A DNA stretch of 13,347 bases from Methanobacterium sp. (GTDB taxonomy: Archaea > Methanobacteriota > Methanobacteria > Methanobacteriales > Methanobacteriaceae), in contig PMMV01000062.1 of assembly GCA_003162115.1 (NCBI GenBank), forward strand, positions 10,415 through 23,761. The letters run 5' to 3'. Below, piece after piece: positions 7,811 through 13,347 of the stretch. The notes beneath the pieces were generated by a model. That model saw only the letters and a program-made list of their open reading frames with translations, was not told the origin of the DNA and did no database searches. A program made the translations under genes and the position numbers. Within the stretch, counting starts at the first letter, position 1, and the number at the start of each line of letters is the position of its first letter.

Positions 7811-8920
7811 TTAAACTCCTCCATTTCCCTTATTTAATTCTTTAAGTGGTGTGAAAATGGTACATGCTGCGTATTTTGTTCCAGCAGCATTTAGTACATC
7901 TGCAACATTTTTGGTTAGTTTTGATTCGGGTTTCCACGCTTCTGAAGTACTTTTATCAACTACAATTACATCATCGACAAGTTTTTTAGATAAAGCGTAG
8001 TTTAATAGTGCTGTTGCAACTCCACCATCTTGACCTTTTAATATGGGAGCTTTTGCAGATATAATCTTTATATAATCTCCTAAGGGTTTTTTATCGGCAT
8101 CTTTGCTTAAAATATCGTCAGGTATGTATGTTCTAGGGCATGCAACGTAACAGAGGTTGCATCCTTCTGGACATTTGCCCTTTATCTGGGGTTTTCTATC
8201 TTCAATTTTGATTATTCCCTCTGGACAAATAAAGTCACATGCTCCGCAGAGTACGCAGGCGCCAATGTCGATAACATCACCTTTGAGGTCTTTGAACTGA
8301 CATTTTGAAACTTCTTCAGTGAATTCGGTGATTGGCATTTGTCTCCTGTAAATAACAGGTCTTCCTACTCTTTCCCTTTTGGTTATTTCACTTAAATTCT
8401 CTTTTTTCTTTTTATTAGCAAGATTTTTAATTAGTTTAAGTCCAGATTCTTCAATAGGTTTTGTTTGTATATATTTGTCATTTTCTGCATTTTTAACCAG
8501 TTCAAAACCTTTATCGGTTCTAATTATAATAGTTGACCATCCTTCTTGGGATCCAACAGAACCAACTGATAAATCCGATAGTTCTGACGTGAAATCCATG
8601 CATATATTGCAGTTTTTACGCACGCATGATTTGGCTTTTTCAAGTGGTATTTTGAAAACTTTGTCCTCTTTTAAGTAGAACCATAGGGAGTTTTTCTCGA
8701 TCCTGCATTCCTTAACATCATTCATGTCAATGTTATTTTTTTCTAAAAGTTTTTTCATGTAACTGTATGAGAAGTTTTCCATGCAGAAGAGTCCAATTTT
8801 GATGTCAATAGGTGATTCTCCTAAGATATCTGAAAATCTGTCTAGTTTGCTTGCTGCTATCATATGGCAAGGTGTACCTATCATTGCCACTTTTCCTTGT
8901 TTTGTGGTTGTTTCTCCCAT
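7811..8920 (-). CDS. FrhB-like F420/ferredoxin flavoprotein, circularly permuted, GOGAT electron-input candidate
   Basis: A member of the F420-reducing hydrogenase/dehydrogenase beta family (FrhB, FpoF, Fsr-N), which moves electrons between F420 and Fe-S centres through a flavin. ATG 8920 is chosen because AGGAGGG (8927-8933) ends against ATG 8926 but is well spaced for 8920; length is 369 residues. Domain order is unusual. First comes the FrhB C-terminal domain: IGTPCH (Cys18), GLFCMENF (Cys46), CVRKNCNIC (Cys99/104/107), LSDLSVGSVGSQEGWST and TKPIEE. Two [4Fe-4S] motifs follow, CVLCGACDFICP (Cys222-232) and CPEGCNLCYVACP (Cys250-261). Last comes the FrhB N-terminal domain: KGQDGGVATALLNYAL, WKPESK and AAGTKYA. 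Known relatives run Fd, FrhB-N, FrhB-C. It sits between gltB3 and gltB2 with touching ends, so it very probably feeds electrons from F420H2 or ferredoxin to GltB2. The donor is inference. Confidence 0.9.
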   Translation of the reverse strand: MGETTTKQGKVAMIGTPCHMIAASKLDRFSDILGESPIDIKIGLFCMENFSYSYMKKLLEKNNIDMNDVKECRIEKNSLWFYLKEDKVFKIPLEKAKSCVRKNCNICMDFTSELSDLSVGSVGSQEGWSTIIIRTDKGFELVKNAENDKYIQTKPIEESGLKLIKNLANKKKKENLSEITKRERVGRPVIYRRQMPITEFTEEVSKCQFKDLKGDVIDIGACVLCGACDFICPEGIIKIEDRKPQIKGKCPEGCNLCYVACPRTYIPDDILSKDADKKPLGDYIKIISAKAPILKGQDGGVATALLNYALSKKLVDDVIVVDKSTSEAWKPESKLTKNVADVLNAAGTKYAACTIFTPLKELNKGNGGV

Positions 8921-8922
8921 TT

Positions 8923-9612
8923 TCATCCCTCCTCTGACTCTTTGCCGTAGAATGGTCTGTTAGATCGTGGAACTATTTTTCTAAAGGAATTGTAATCATC
9001 ATCTTTCAACTTGAAATCATATTTTGGTAATAACTCCTTGAGTTCTTTTTTATCTTCATCATCTAATTCTTCGACCTTGGCGTTTTTACCCAGGCTTTTT
9101 ATACTTCCACGGACGTATATTGCTCCTCTAATTATGGATTCACCTGCATCATCTGAAATGTTTCCTAGGATTATTATACGTCCTCCCATCATGAATAGCC
9201 CACTCATGAACCCTGAATTTCCACCAACAATAATGGTGCCGTTTTTCATTATTTCCCCAGTTCTTGAGCCTACATCCCGTTTTACAACTACTGTTCCACC
9301 ATATATTCCTTGGCCAACACCATCGCCTGCGGATCCGTCGATAACAACTTCTCCTTCTGTCATATTGTCAGCGGGAAACCATCCTGCATTCTCTCTTATG
9401 TGTATTTTTGCCCCGTGTATCATGGTACCTACGAAATAACCTGCTGATCCGTCTATAACCAGTTCAACAGGATCTACGAGCCCTGCAGCAATATAGTGCA
9501 TAGCATTTGGATTTTTAATAGTTATCTTGTTGTACTCTCTTGCAGCTTTTCTTATGGCGCGGTTTACTTCCCTTGGTGGTTGGTGCTCAGCATTGATTAT
9601 AAATTCACTCAT
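8923..9612 (-). CDS. gltB3: Archaeal glutamate synthase GXGXG-domain subunit
   Basis: The third part of the split archaeal GOGAT, matching the C-terminal beta-helix (GXGXG) domain of bacterial GltB, a structural part near the ammonia tunnel. About 229 residues from ATG 9612; an upstream in-frame GTG at 9621 overlaps the ribosome binding site GGTGA, so the ATG is preferred. Repeated right-handed beta-helix turns are visible: VIDGSAGYFVGTMIHGAKI, VIDGSAGDGVGQGIYGGTV, VGSRTGEIMKNGTIIVGG, NSGFMSGLFMMGGRIIILG and DDAGESIIRGAIYVRG. A charged tail follows (DDEDKKELKELL onward) with RSNRPFYGK near the end. Its stop overlaps the alternative start of the FrhB-like gene (ATGA). A 63-base gap with a perfect inverted repeat separates it from gltB1. 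Confidence 0.93.
   Translation of the reverse strand: MSEFIINAEHQPPREVNRAIRKAAREYNKITIKNPNAMHYIAAGLVDPVELVIDGSAGYFVGTMIHGAKIHIRENAGWFPADNMTEGEVVIDGSAGDGVGQGIYGGTVVVKRDVGSRTGEIMKNGTIIVGGNSGFMSGLFMMGGRIIILGNISDDAGESIIRGAIYVRGSIKSLGKNAKVEELDDEDKKELKELLPKYDFKLKDDDYNSFRKIVPRSNRPFYGKESEEG
8927..8933 (-). promoter_or_regulatory. Ribosome binding site deciding the FrhB-like start
   Basis: AGGAGGG lies inside the end of gltB3. It abuts ATG 8926, too close for use, but its AGGAGG core is 7 bases from ATG 8920, which is therefore taken as the start. Confidence 0.6.
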
Positions 9613-9643
9613 TGTAATCACCTTAATTTTTTACCATAATCCT

Positions 9644-9661
9644 GTTAATATTACTATTAAC
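9644..9661. repeat. Perfect inverted repeat between gltB1 and gltB3
   Basis: GTTAATA-TTAC-TATTAAC: 7-bp arms with a 4-base loop in the only real gap of the glt operon. In the mRNA it would form a small AU-rich hairpin that could slow decay or help set the ratio of cistrons. No T tract follows on the coding strand, so it is not a typical terminator. Confidence 0.5.
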
Positions 9662-9675
9662 TTGTTCCATAATCT

Positions 9676-10593
9676 TTAAATTGTATAAGCCCTGGTCTCT
9701 CCGGGTGATATCTGGTCTATGTCGTGTGTGTCCATTACTTCACGTAGAGAAACTTCTTCTGATGCTATGGCAAAGATTTCGTTGTTCTCAGCCATTACTC
9801 CCGGTCTGAGGCCTAACTGATCCTTTGCTATTCCCACGCCGTCAGGTGTTCCAACTATATACGAGAATGGCCCGTCCATGTCTTTAACAGACTGTTCGAG
9901 TGATTCTTCAAGTTTATAACCTTCAGATAATTTATCTGCTATATAGTGTACAATACATTCGGTGTCGTTGTTGGTTTCGAATATATGGCCTTTACGTTCT
10001 AAGGGATCCCTTATTTTCCAGTAATTGGTTATCTGGCCGTTGTGCACTACTGTAATGTCTGGTATAATGTAACTTTGGAAGGGGTGTGCATGATATCTGT
10101 CGACGAGACTTTCTGTTGAAAACCTTGTGTGACCAATTCCATGTGTTCCCATTTTGGATCTAGTATCATATCTGGATGCTATGTCTTTTACTAGGCCCAC
10201 ATCTTTTATCATTTCAAATGAATGAGCTCCATTGAGTACTATAACATCATCAATTTTGTCAATGTCCATTATAAGGGGTTTTAACTCTGAAAAAGATTTT
10301 AATCCAATTTTGCATCGGTAGATAATATAATTTTCAACTGAGGGAATTATTTCCTCTTTTTTTATTGGTGTTGCTTTGTTTACCGTATTTTTCACGGATT
10401 CAAGAAGACCTGATTTTTCTTTAACTTCGATGTTTAAGAGGTACTCATTTGCTTCCAGTCCGAGACCTCCATATATTGCGAAACCAGCAGAATCTGGTCC
10501 TCTATGCTGTAATGCTTCTAGCATTTTGGTCAATGCATCGCCTACTGGGTGAAGTTTTCTGTCTTTAAATACAACTCCTGCTATTCCACACAC
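9676..10593 (-). CDS. gltB1: Archaeal glutamate synthase glutaminase subunit (class II amidotransferase)
   Basis: The glutaminase part of GOGAT, an Ntn-type class II amidotransferase releasing ammonia from glutamine. It has a GTG start with AAGGAGGT 8 bases upstream. The second residue is the catalytic Cys (MCGIAGVVF), which becomes the N-terminal nucleophile after Met removal and fixes the start. Further family residues are LQHRGPDSAG at 28-37, GHTRFSTES at 154-162 (substrate arginine), HAHPF at 168-172, HNGQITNYW at 184-192 (oxyanion Asn-Gly), NNDTE at 208-212 and DGPFSYIVGT. At 305 residues it holds only the glutaminase domain. An extra segment of about 100 residues sits between residues 45 and 150. 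The gene overlaps the end of pdxT by 13 bases, implying translational coupling. Confidence 0.93.
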   Translation of the reverse strand: MCGIAGVVFKDRKLHPVGDALTKMLEALQHRGPDSAGFAIYGGLGLEANEYLLNIEVKEKSGLLESVKNTVNKATPIKKEEIIPSVENYIIYRCKIGLKSFSELKPLIMDIDKIDDVIVLNGAHSFEMIKDVGLVKDIASRYDTRSKMGTHGIGHTRFSTESLVDRYHAHPFQSYIIPDITVVHNGQITNYWKIRDPLERKGHIFETNNDTECIVHYIADKLSEGYKLEESLEQSVKDMDGPFSYIVGTPDGVGIAKDQLGLRPGVMAENNEIFAIASEEVSLREVMDTHDIDQISPGETRAYTI

Positions 10594-11156
10594 TTCAAAA
10601 CCTCCTTTATGAAGTACTCATGAATCTTTGTATCATTTGTAAGCTCAGGGTGGAAAGCAGTTGCAATATGTTTTCCAGACGCCAGTGCAACTATTTTATC
10701 CCTGAGTTTTGCTAGTACAATTCCATCTTTTAATTCTTCAACGTAGGGTGCTCTTATAAAAACTCCCCTATATTTGCTTCCGAAAATTTCGATTTCTTCT
10801 TCAAATGATGCCTTTTGGCGGCCAAATCCATTTCTTTTGACTTTCATATCAATGAGTCCAAGTAATGGTTGTTTGTAATCTGTTTCTGTTGCAAGGAGCA
10901 CCAATCCAGCACAGGTTCCCATTACTGGAATATTCTGATCAATTATTGCAAGTTTCATATCAGTTTTATCCATGAGCTTGCCTATAACTGTGCTCTCTCC
11001 TCCTGAGATTATTAGTCCATCGCATTTGGAAAGATCTGAAACTGTTTTCACTCTTAAAATATCTGATTTTATATCTAATTTTTTGAGTGCTTTTTTTACG
11101 GCTTCAAAATGTTCTGAAATATCTCCTTGTAAGTCTAAAATTCCTATACTAATCAT
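10581..11156 (-). CDS. pdxT: Pyridoxal 5'-phosphate synthase glutaminase subunit PdxT
   Basis: A class I glutamine amidotransferase that hydrolyses glutamine and passes ammonia to PdxS for PLP synthesis. It has 191 residues, the usual family length. The triad is visible: Cys82 in GTCAGLVLLA, with His169 and Glu171 in AFHPEL. The N-terminus IGILDLQGDISEH, the oxyanion segment ISGGEST at 50-56 and FIRAPY at 133-138 are PdxT-specific. Only a weak GGA lies upstream of the ATG, whose context is otherwise AT-rich. It is the first gene of the glt operon and overlaps gltB1 by 13 bases, so its output is tied to glutamate synthase rather than to pdxS, which is far away on the other strand. Confidence 0.96.
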   Translation of the reverse strand: MISIGILDLQGDISEHFEAVKKALKKLDIKSDILRVKTVSDLSKCDGLIISGGESTVIGKLMDKTDMKLAIIDQNIPVMGTCAGLVLLATETDYKQPLLGLIDMKVKRNGFGRQKASFEEEIEIFGSKYRGVFIRAPYVEELKDGIVLAKLRDKIVALASGKHIATAFHPELTNDTKIHEYFIKEVLKCVE

Positions 11157-11244
11157 TTGAATTCCATCTCTCTTAAGAAAGCTATTTATGTCTTTTATAT
11201 TACTCTGCCAACTTTATAAGGTGATCTTATTTGATGGATATATC

Positions 11245-11252
11245 ATATAAAT
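11245..11252 (-). promoter_or_regulatory. TATA box of the pdxT-glt operon
   Basis: The minus strand reads AAATTTATATGAT; the predicted start is near 11222, about 66 bases before the pdxT ATG. A second TATA-like stretch (TAATATAAAA, 11194-11203) lies closer and is an alternative. Confidence 0.4.
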
Positions 11253-11257
11253 TTACC

Positions 11258-11271
11258 GGAATAGATTTGCC
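11258..11271. promoter_or_regulatory. NrpR-like site at the pdxT-glt promoter
   Basis: On the minus strand this reads GGCA-AATCTA-TTCC, one base from the NrpR consensus and with the same GGCA variant as at amtB2. Flanks extend the likeness: GGCAAATCTATTCCGGT here, GGAAACATACTTCCGAT at amtB1 and GGCAACCTCTTTCCGAT at amtB2. It lies directly upstream of the TATA box, over the BRE position. Confidence 0.4.
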
Positions 11272-11505
11272 GAAAAACCTGTTTTAACTCGTATTTGAAA
11301 TATAACTTTTTTATGTAATATTTTTTGTACAATGTTCAGAATTTGGACTATGATAAGGGGTATAACTGAACACTTATATAAACTTTATTAAAACAACCTT
11401 TTTCGATTTCATATAATATTAATTTCCCACAGATTAATATACTGATGATAAATAGTATTATCAAAAAATTTTCATTACTGTGAAACCATTAAAGTAGTTG
11501 GTATG

Positions 11506-11514
11506 CTATAAATT
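11506..11514 (+). promoter_or_regulatory. Possible TATA box of the sequon-rich gene
   Basis: CTATAAATT would place the start near 11535, just ahead of the AGGAGG at 11537-11542. The alternative box CTTATATAAA at 11373-11382 is a better match and would give a leader of about 150 bases. Confidence 0.3.
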
Positions 11515-11551
11515 TGTAAAGTAGTAATCAATCAACAGGAGGCGCAAACTA

Positions 11552-11815
11552 ATGGATAATAAGATCATTATTTTGATCGTTTTTTTGGTTGCTGTGGCAG
11601 GTATTGGCGGTTATTTTGTGGGTCTTTATCAAGGTGCTGGAAATGTTTCAATCAACGTTTCCAACAACTCAACTGGAAACATATCTAATGGTACAACCCA
11701 TAAAACGACTACTACAACCACAACAAATACAAATCAACCAACAACAGTACAACAGAATACCACAAAAAAAACTAATTCGTCTACTAACAATGGTACTAAT
11801 AATAAAACTAAATGA
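11552..11815 (+). CDS. Membrane-anchored Thr/Asn-rich sequon-rich surface protein, 87 residues
   Basis: A short protein with one N-terminal helix (about residues 5-26, IIILIVFLVAVAGIGGYFVG) that acts as signal anchor or uncleaved signal, followed by a low-complexity Thr/Asn/Gln/Ser tail without hydrophobic core. The tail contains ten N-x-S/T sequons (Asn31, 35, 38, 39, 43, 46, 69, 75, 80, 84) and a run of seven Thr at 52-58. It therefore looks like a mucin-like, densely glycosylated stalk outside the membrane, perhaps reaching into the pseudomurein wall. The ATG is preceded by AGGAGG at 9 bases. It is a single gene with a T-rich terminator. No conserved domain is recognised and the function is unknown; glycosylation is inferred from sequons only. 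Confidence 0.8.
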   Translation: MDNKIIILIVFLVAVAGIGGYFVGLYQGAGNVSINVSNNSTGNISNGTTHKTTTTTTTNTNQPTTVQQNTTKKTNSSTNNGTNNKTK

Positions 11816-11861
11816 ATTAAATTTATTTTAATTGTGTTTTAGAAGCATTTTAAGCAAATTT

Positions 11862-11878
11862 CTTTTTATTTTTTTTAA
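11862..11878 (+). terminator. T-tract terminator of the sequon-rich gene
   Basis: TTTTTATTTTTTTT about 50 bases after the stop codon; no clear hairpin. Confidence 0.45.
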
Positions 11879-11916
11879 TTTCCAAAGATTATCTAAATCT
11901 TATTAAAAGTACCGTT

Positions 11917-11926
11917 AAAAAAAAAA
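11917..11926 (-). terminator. T-tract terminator of mdh
   Basis: A run of ten T on the minus strand about 30 bases after the mdh stop codon. The mdh gene and the sequon-rich gene converge here, with T tracts for both directions within 65 bases. Confidence 0.5.
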
Positions 11927-11957
11927 TTAATAGGATTTATAATTAATTATTGGAAAA

Positions 11958-12905
11958 TTACAAATTTATGGCTTTAATTACTGAATCTGTTTCACTTTTA
12001 ACTGTTTCAGCAGCTTTTAAAAATGCTTTTCTTTCACGTTCAGTCATAATGATCGGAATTATCCTCTCTATGCCGCCTATTCCCAGCTTAACCGGAACAC
12101 CCAAACAAACATCTGCTACACCTTCTATCTCACCATCGAGGAATGCACTTACTGTCAATATCTTTTTTTCATCATTTAAGACTATAGTGACAATATTGGA
12201 GATTGCAAAGGCAGGCCCATATTCTGTTGCTCCTTTCTTTTTAATAACGTAGTTTCCTGCATTTTTAACCTTCTCAACTGTTCTATCCATATCAAAATCA
12301 TCATAGCCTTTGAAATATTTGAGTAATATTCCACCTATTGATGTAGAACTCATGATCGGTACCATGTTATCTCCATGTTCTCCCATCACCCTAGTGTGGA
12401 TCTCGCTTACATGGATGTTGAAGTGTTGTGATATGAGATTTTTAAGTCTGAGAGAATCGAGGTGGTTTCCAAGGCCAAAAACCTTGTTTTTATCGAATCC
12501 AGATGCTTTTAAAGCCACAAAAGTCATTATGTCCACTGGATTGGTTACAACAAGTATTATGGAATCTGGTGCAAATTTTGCAATTGCTCTTGAGTATTCG
12601 GCCACGATCTTGGCATTGGGTATAGCAACATCCATCCGGGACATTCCTGCGCTTCTTGGCTTTCCTGCACTTAAAACAATTACATCTGAGCCTTTAACAT
12701 CTTCAAAATCGTAAGATGCAGTTATCTTAACATTAACATCCTTAGCTGCGAGGGCATCGTACATATCCAACGCTTCCCCTTCAACCTTATCAATACTTTC
12801 TTTACGTGATATGAGCACCAAATCGTTTACAGCATTCTCCTCAGCTAGAGAAAATGCTGTTGCCTTTCCTACTCTTCCCGATGCTCCAATTACACTGACT
12901 TTCAA
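11958..12905 (-). CDS. mdh: Malate dehydrogenase, archaeal LDH-like type
   Basis: Interconverts oxaloacetate and malate with a nicotinamide cofactor in the cytoplasm; in methanogens it serves the reductive partial citric acid cycle toward 2-oxoglutarate, the GOGAT substrate. The 315-residue product starts at TTG 12905, preceded by GGGGGT at 7 bases, which gives the family N-terminus MKVSVIGASGRVG. The Rossmann GASGRVG is at 7-13. Arg34 in LISRKES, after the second strand, suggests NADP(H) rather than NAD(H) preference. Substrate arginines are Arg84 and Arg90 in GKPRSAGMSR, Asn122 is in TNPVD, Asp150 and Arg153 are in NHLDSLRL, and catalytic His177 is in GEHGDN. Arg84 in the specificity loop favours malate over lactate. 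The gene is single, with its own TATA box and terminator. Confidence 0.95.
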   Translation of the reverse strand: MKVSVIGASGRVGKATAFSLAEENAVNDLVLISRKESIDKVEGEALDMYDALAAKDVNVKITASYDFEDVKGSDVIVLSAGKPRSAGMSRMDVAIPNAKIVAEYSRAIAKFAPDSIILVVTNPVDIMTFVALKASGFDKNKVFGLGNHLDSLRLKNLISQHFNIHVSEIHTRVMGEHGDNMVPIMSSTSIGGILLKYFKGYDDFDMDRTVEKVKNAGNYVIKKKGATEYGPAFAISNIVTIVLNDEKKILTVSAFLDGEIEGVADVCLGVPVKLGIGGIERIIPIIMTERERKAFLKAAETVKSETDSVIKAINL

Positions 12906-12960
12906 TTCGAATACCCCCTTATCTTTCTGGTACTGGTTTAAATTGAATTAATCTTTTGTT

Positions 12961-12970
12961 AATTATATTT
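12961..12970 (-). promoter_or_regulatory. TATA box of mdh
   Basis: AAATATAATT on the minus strand predicts a start near 12940, about 35 bases before TTG 12905. An upstream inverted repeat lies at 13033-13057. Confidence 0.4.
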
Positions 12971-13032
12971 GATTATTTTTCTGATAATTTTCTAAAAAAT
13001 TAAATTATAAAGCTAAAATTAAGCTTGTTAAC

Positions 13033-13057
13033 TATCATTAATTATTTTATAATGATA
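13033..13057. repeat. Inverted repeat between the HEAT-repeat gene and mdh
   Basis: Perfect 8-bp arms TATCATTA and TAATGATA with a 9-base spacer. It is either the end-of-transcript hairpin of the HEAT-repeat gene or an upstream operator of mdh. No T tract adjoins it. Confidence 0.4.
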
Positions 13058-13093
13058 AATAACTATCCTTAGTTGAACTACGCAATATTACAA

Positions 13094-13347
13094 TTACTCT
13101 AGTTGGTTTAAAAATTTCTCTGCAACCCTTCTTACATAACTGCTTTTATCATCTAAAGCTCTTTTTAGAGGTTCTATTGCTCTTTCATCCCCAATGTTGC
13201 CGAGGGCCCAGACTGCTCCACCCCTAACAAAACCACTTTCATCTTCCATGGCATCAATTAGTGGTGTTATCGCTTTTTTATTAGCTATTTTACCGAGGGC
13301 CCAAGCAGCTCCGCCTCTAACACGCCAATCTTCATCTTTTAATGTCG
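13094..13347 (-). CDS. HEAT/PBS-lyase-like repeat protein, C-terminal part
   Basis: The last 83 residues of a gene whose 5' part lies beyond the window edge. Two and a half HEAT-like units with a 31-residue period are visible: WRVRGGAAWALGKIANKKAI, then GFVRGGAVWALGNIGDERAI, then YVRRVAEKFLNQLE as a degenerate closing helix. The V-R-x-x-A-x-x-A-L-G-x-I pattern with x-A-I-x-P-L is that of PBS-lyase HEAT repeats, short paired helices forming a protein-binding solenoid. The 93-base DNA repeat is also visible, both copies sharing TGGGCCCTCGG. Such proteins are scaffolds in archaea; lyase activity should not be assumed. The gene is followed by an AT-rich gap with an inverted repeat and then mdh on the same strand. 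Confidence 0.85.
   Translation of the reverse strand, partial: TLKDEDWRVRGGAAWALGKIANKKAITPLIDAMEDESGFVRGGAVWALGNIGDERAIEPLKRALDDKSSYVRRVAEKFLNQLE

Larger units (their letters stand above)
11157..11551. other. Divergent intergenic region between pdxT and the sequon-rich gene
   Basis: 395 bases holding the pdxT-glt promoter with an operator-like site (11245-11271, minus), two plus-strand TATA-like boxes (11374-11382 and 11506-11514), and a 7-bp inverted repeat TGTTCAG/CTGAACA whose halves are 33 bases apart centre to centre (11333-11339 and 11366-11372). T runs at about 11307-11312 and 11321-11326 may end a short transcript. I find no convincing small gene. Confidence 0.5.

Noticed and set aside
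7811..8920. The odd domain order of the FrhB-like protein as an assembly or frameshift artefact
   Set aside because: One frame stays open throughout, both junctions with gltB3 and gltB2 are tight and carry proper ribosome binding sites, and both halves are complete. A mis-assembly would be unlikely to leave such ends.
11443..11463. Imperfect dyad TGATGATA/TATTATCA as a terminator or operator
   Set aside because: It has one mismatch, low complexity, and is not placed at a predicted start site or gene end.
13190..13347. The 93-base direct repeat as a mobile or CRISPR-like repeat
   Set aside because: It is the coding repeat of HEAT units in an open frame; only the TGGGCCCTCGG core is identical.

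Overview
The window looks like chromosomal DNA of a methanogenic archaeon of the order Methanobacteriales, probably a mesophilic Methanobacterium-like species. The basis is an AT-rich background, archaeal TATA boxes, strong Shine-Dalgarno sites with frequent GTG/TTG starts, an archaeal three-part glutamate synthase coupled to an F420-dehydrogenase (FrhB-like) subunit, an archaeal NADP-type malate dehydrogenase, and NrpR-like operator sequences. I see no mobile element, CRISPR array, tRNA or rRNA. The genus is inference.

Layout. 1-882 (+): pdxS, the PLP synthase lyase subunit. 1156-4707 (-): two tandem ammonium transporter/PII pairs, amtB1-glnK1 and amtB2-glnK2, each with its own promoter, a long leader and a related dyad near the predicted transcription start. 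5106-5261 (-): a 51-residue two-helix membrane protein. 5591-6082 (+): an unrecognised 163-residue protein with its own promoter and hairpin terminator. 6298-11156 (-): one operon in the order pdxT, gltB1 (glutaminase), gltB3 (GXGXG domain), an FrhB-like F420/ferredoxin flavoprotein, gltB2 (FMN/Fe-S synthase). 11552-11815 (+): a short membrane-anchored Thr/Asn-rich protein full of N-glycosylation sequons. 11958-12905 (-): malate dehydrogenase. 13094-13347 (-): the C-terminal part of a HEAT-repeat protein.

How the genes work together. Most of the window concerns nitrogen entry and distribution: ammonium uptake (AmtB), its PII control (GlnK), glutamate formation (GOGAT), and the glutamine-consuming PLP synthase (PdxS/PdxT), PLP being the cofactor of the transaminases that spread glutamate nitrogen. 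The GOGAT operon carries no NAD(P)H-type GltD subunit; the FrhB-like protein is the obvious electron-input candidate.

Most notable points: (1) the FrhB-like protein is circularly permuted relative to FpoF/FrhB (order: FrhB-C domain, two [4Fe-4S] sites, FrhB-N domain); (2) a shared operator-like sequence at the promoters of amtB1, amtB2 and pdxT-glt, including one perfect GGAA-N6-TTCC site; (3) AmtB1 departs from AmtB2 and the family at several conserved positions; (4) TTG starts for glnK1, gltB2 and mdh, supported by well-spaced ribosome binding sites.
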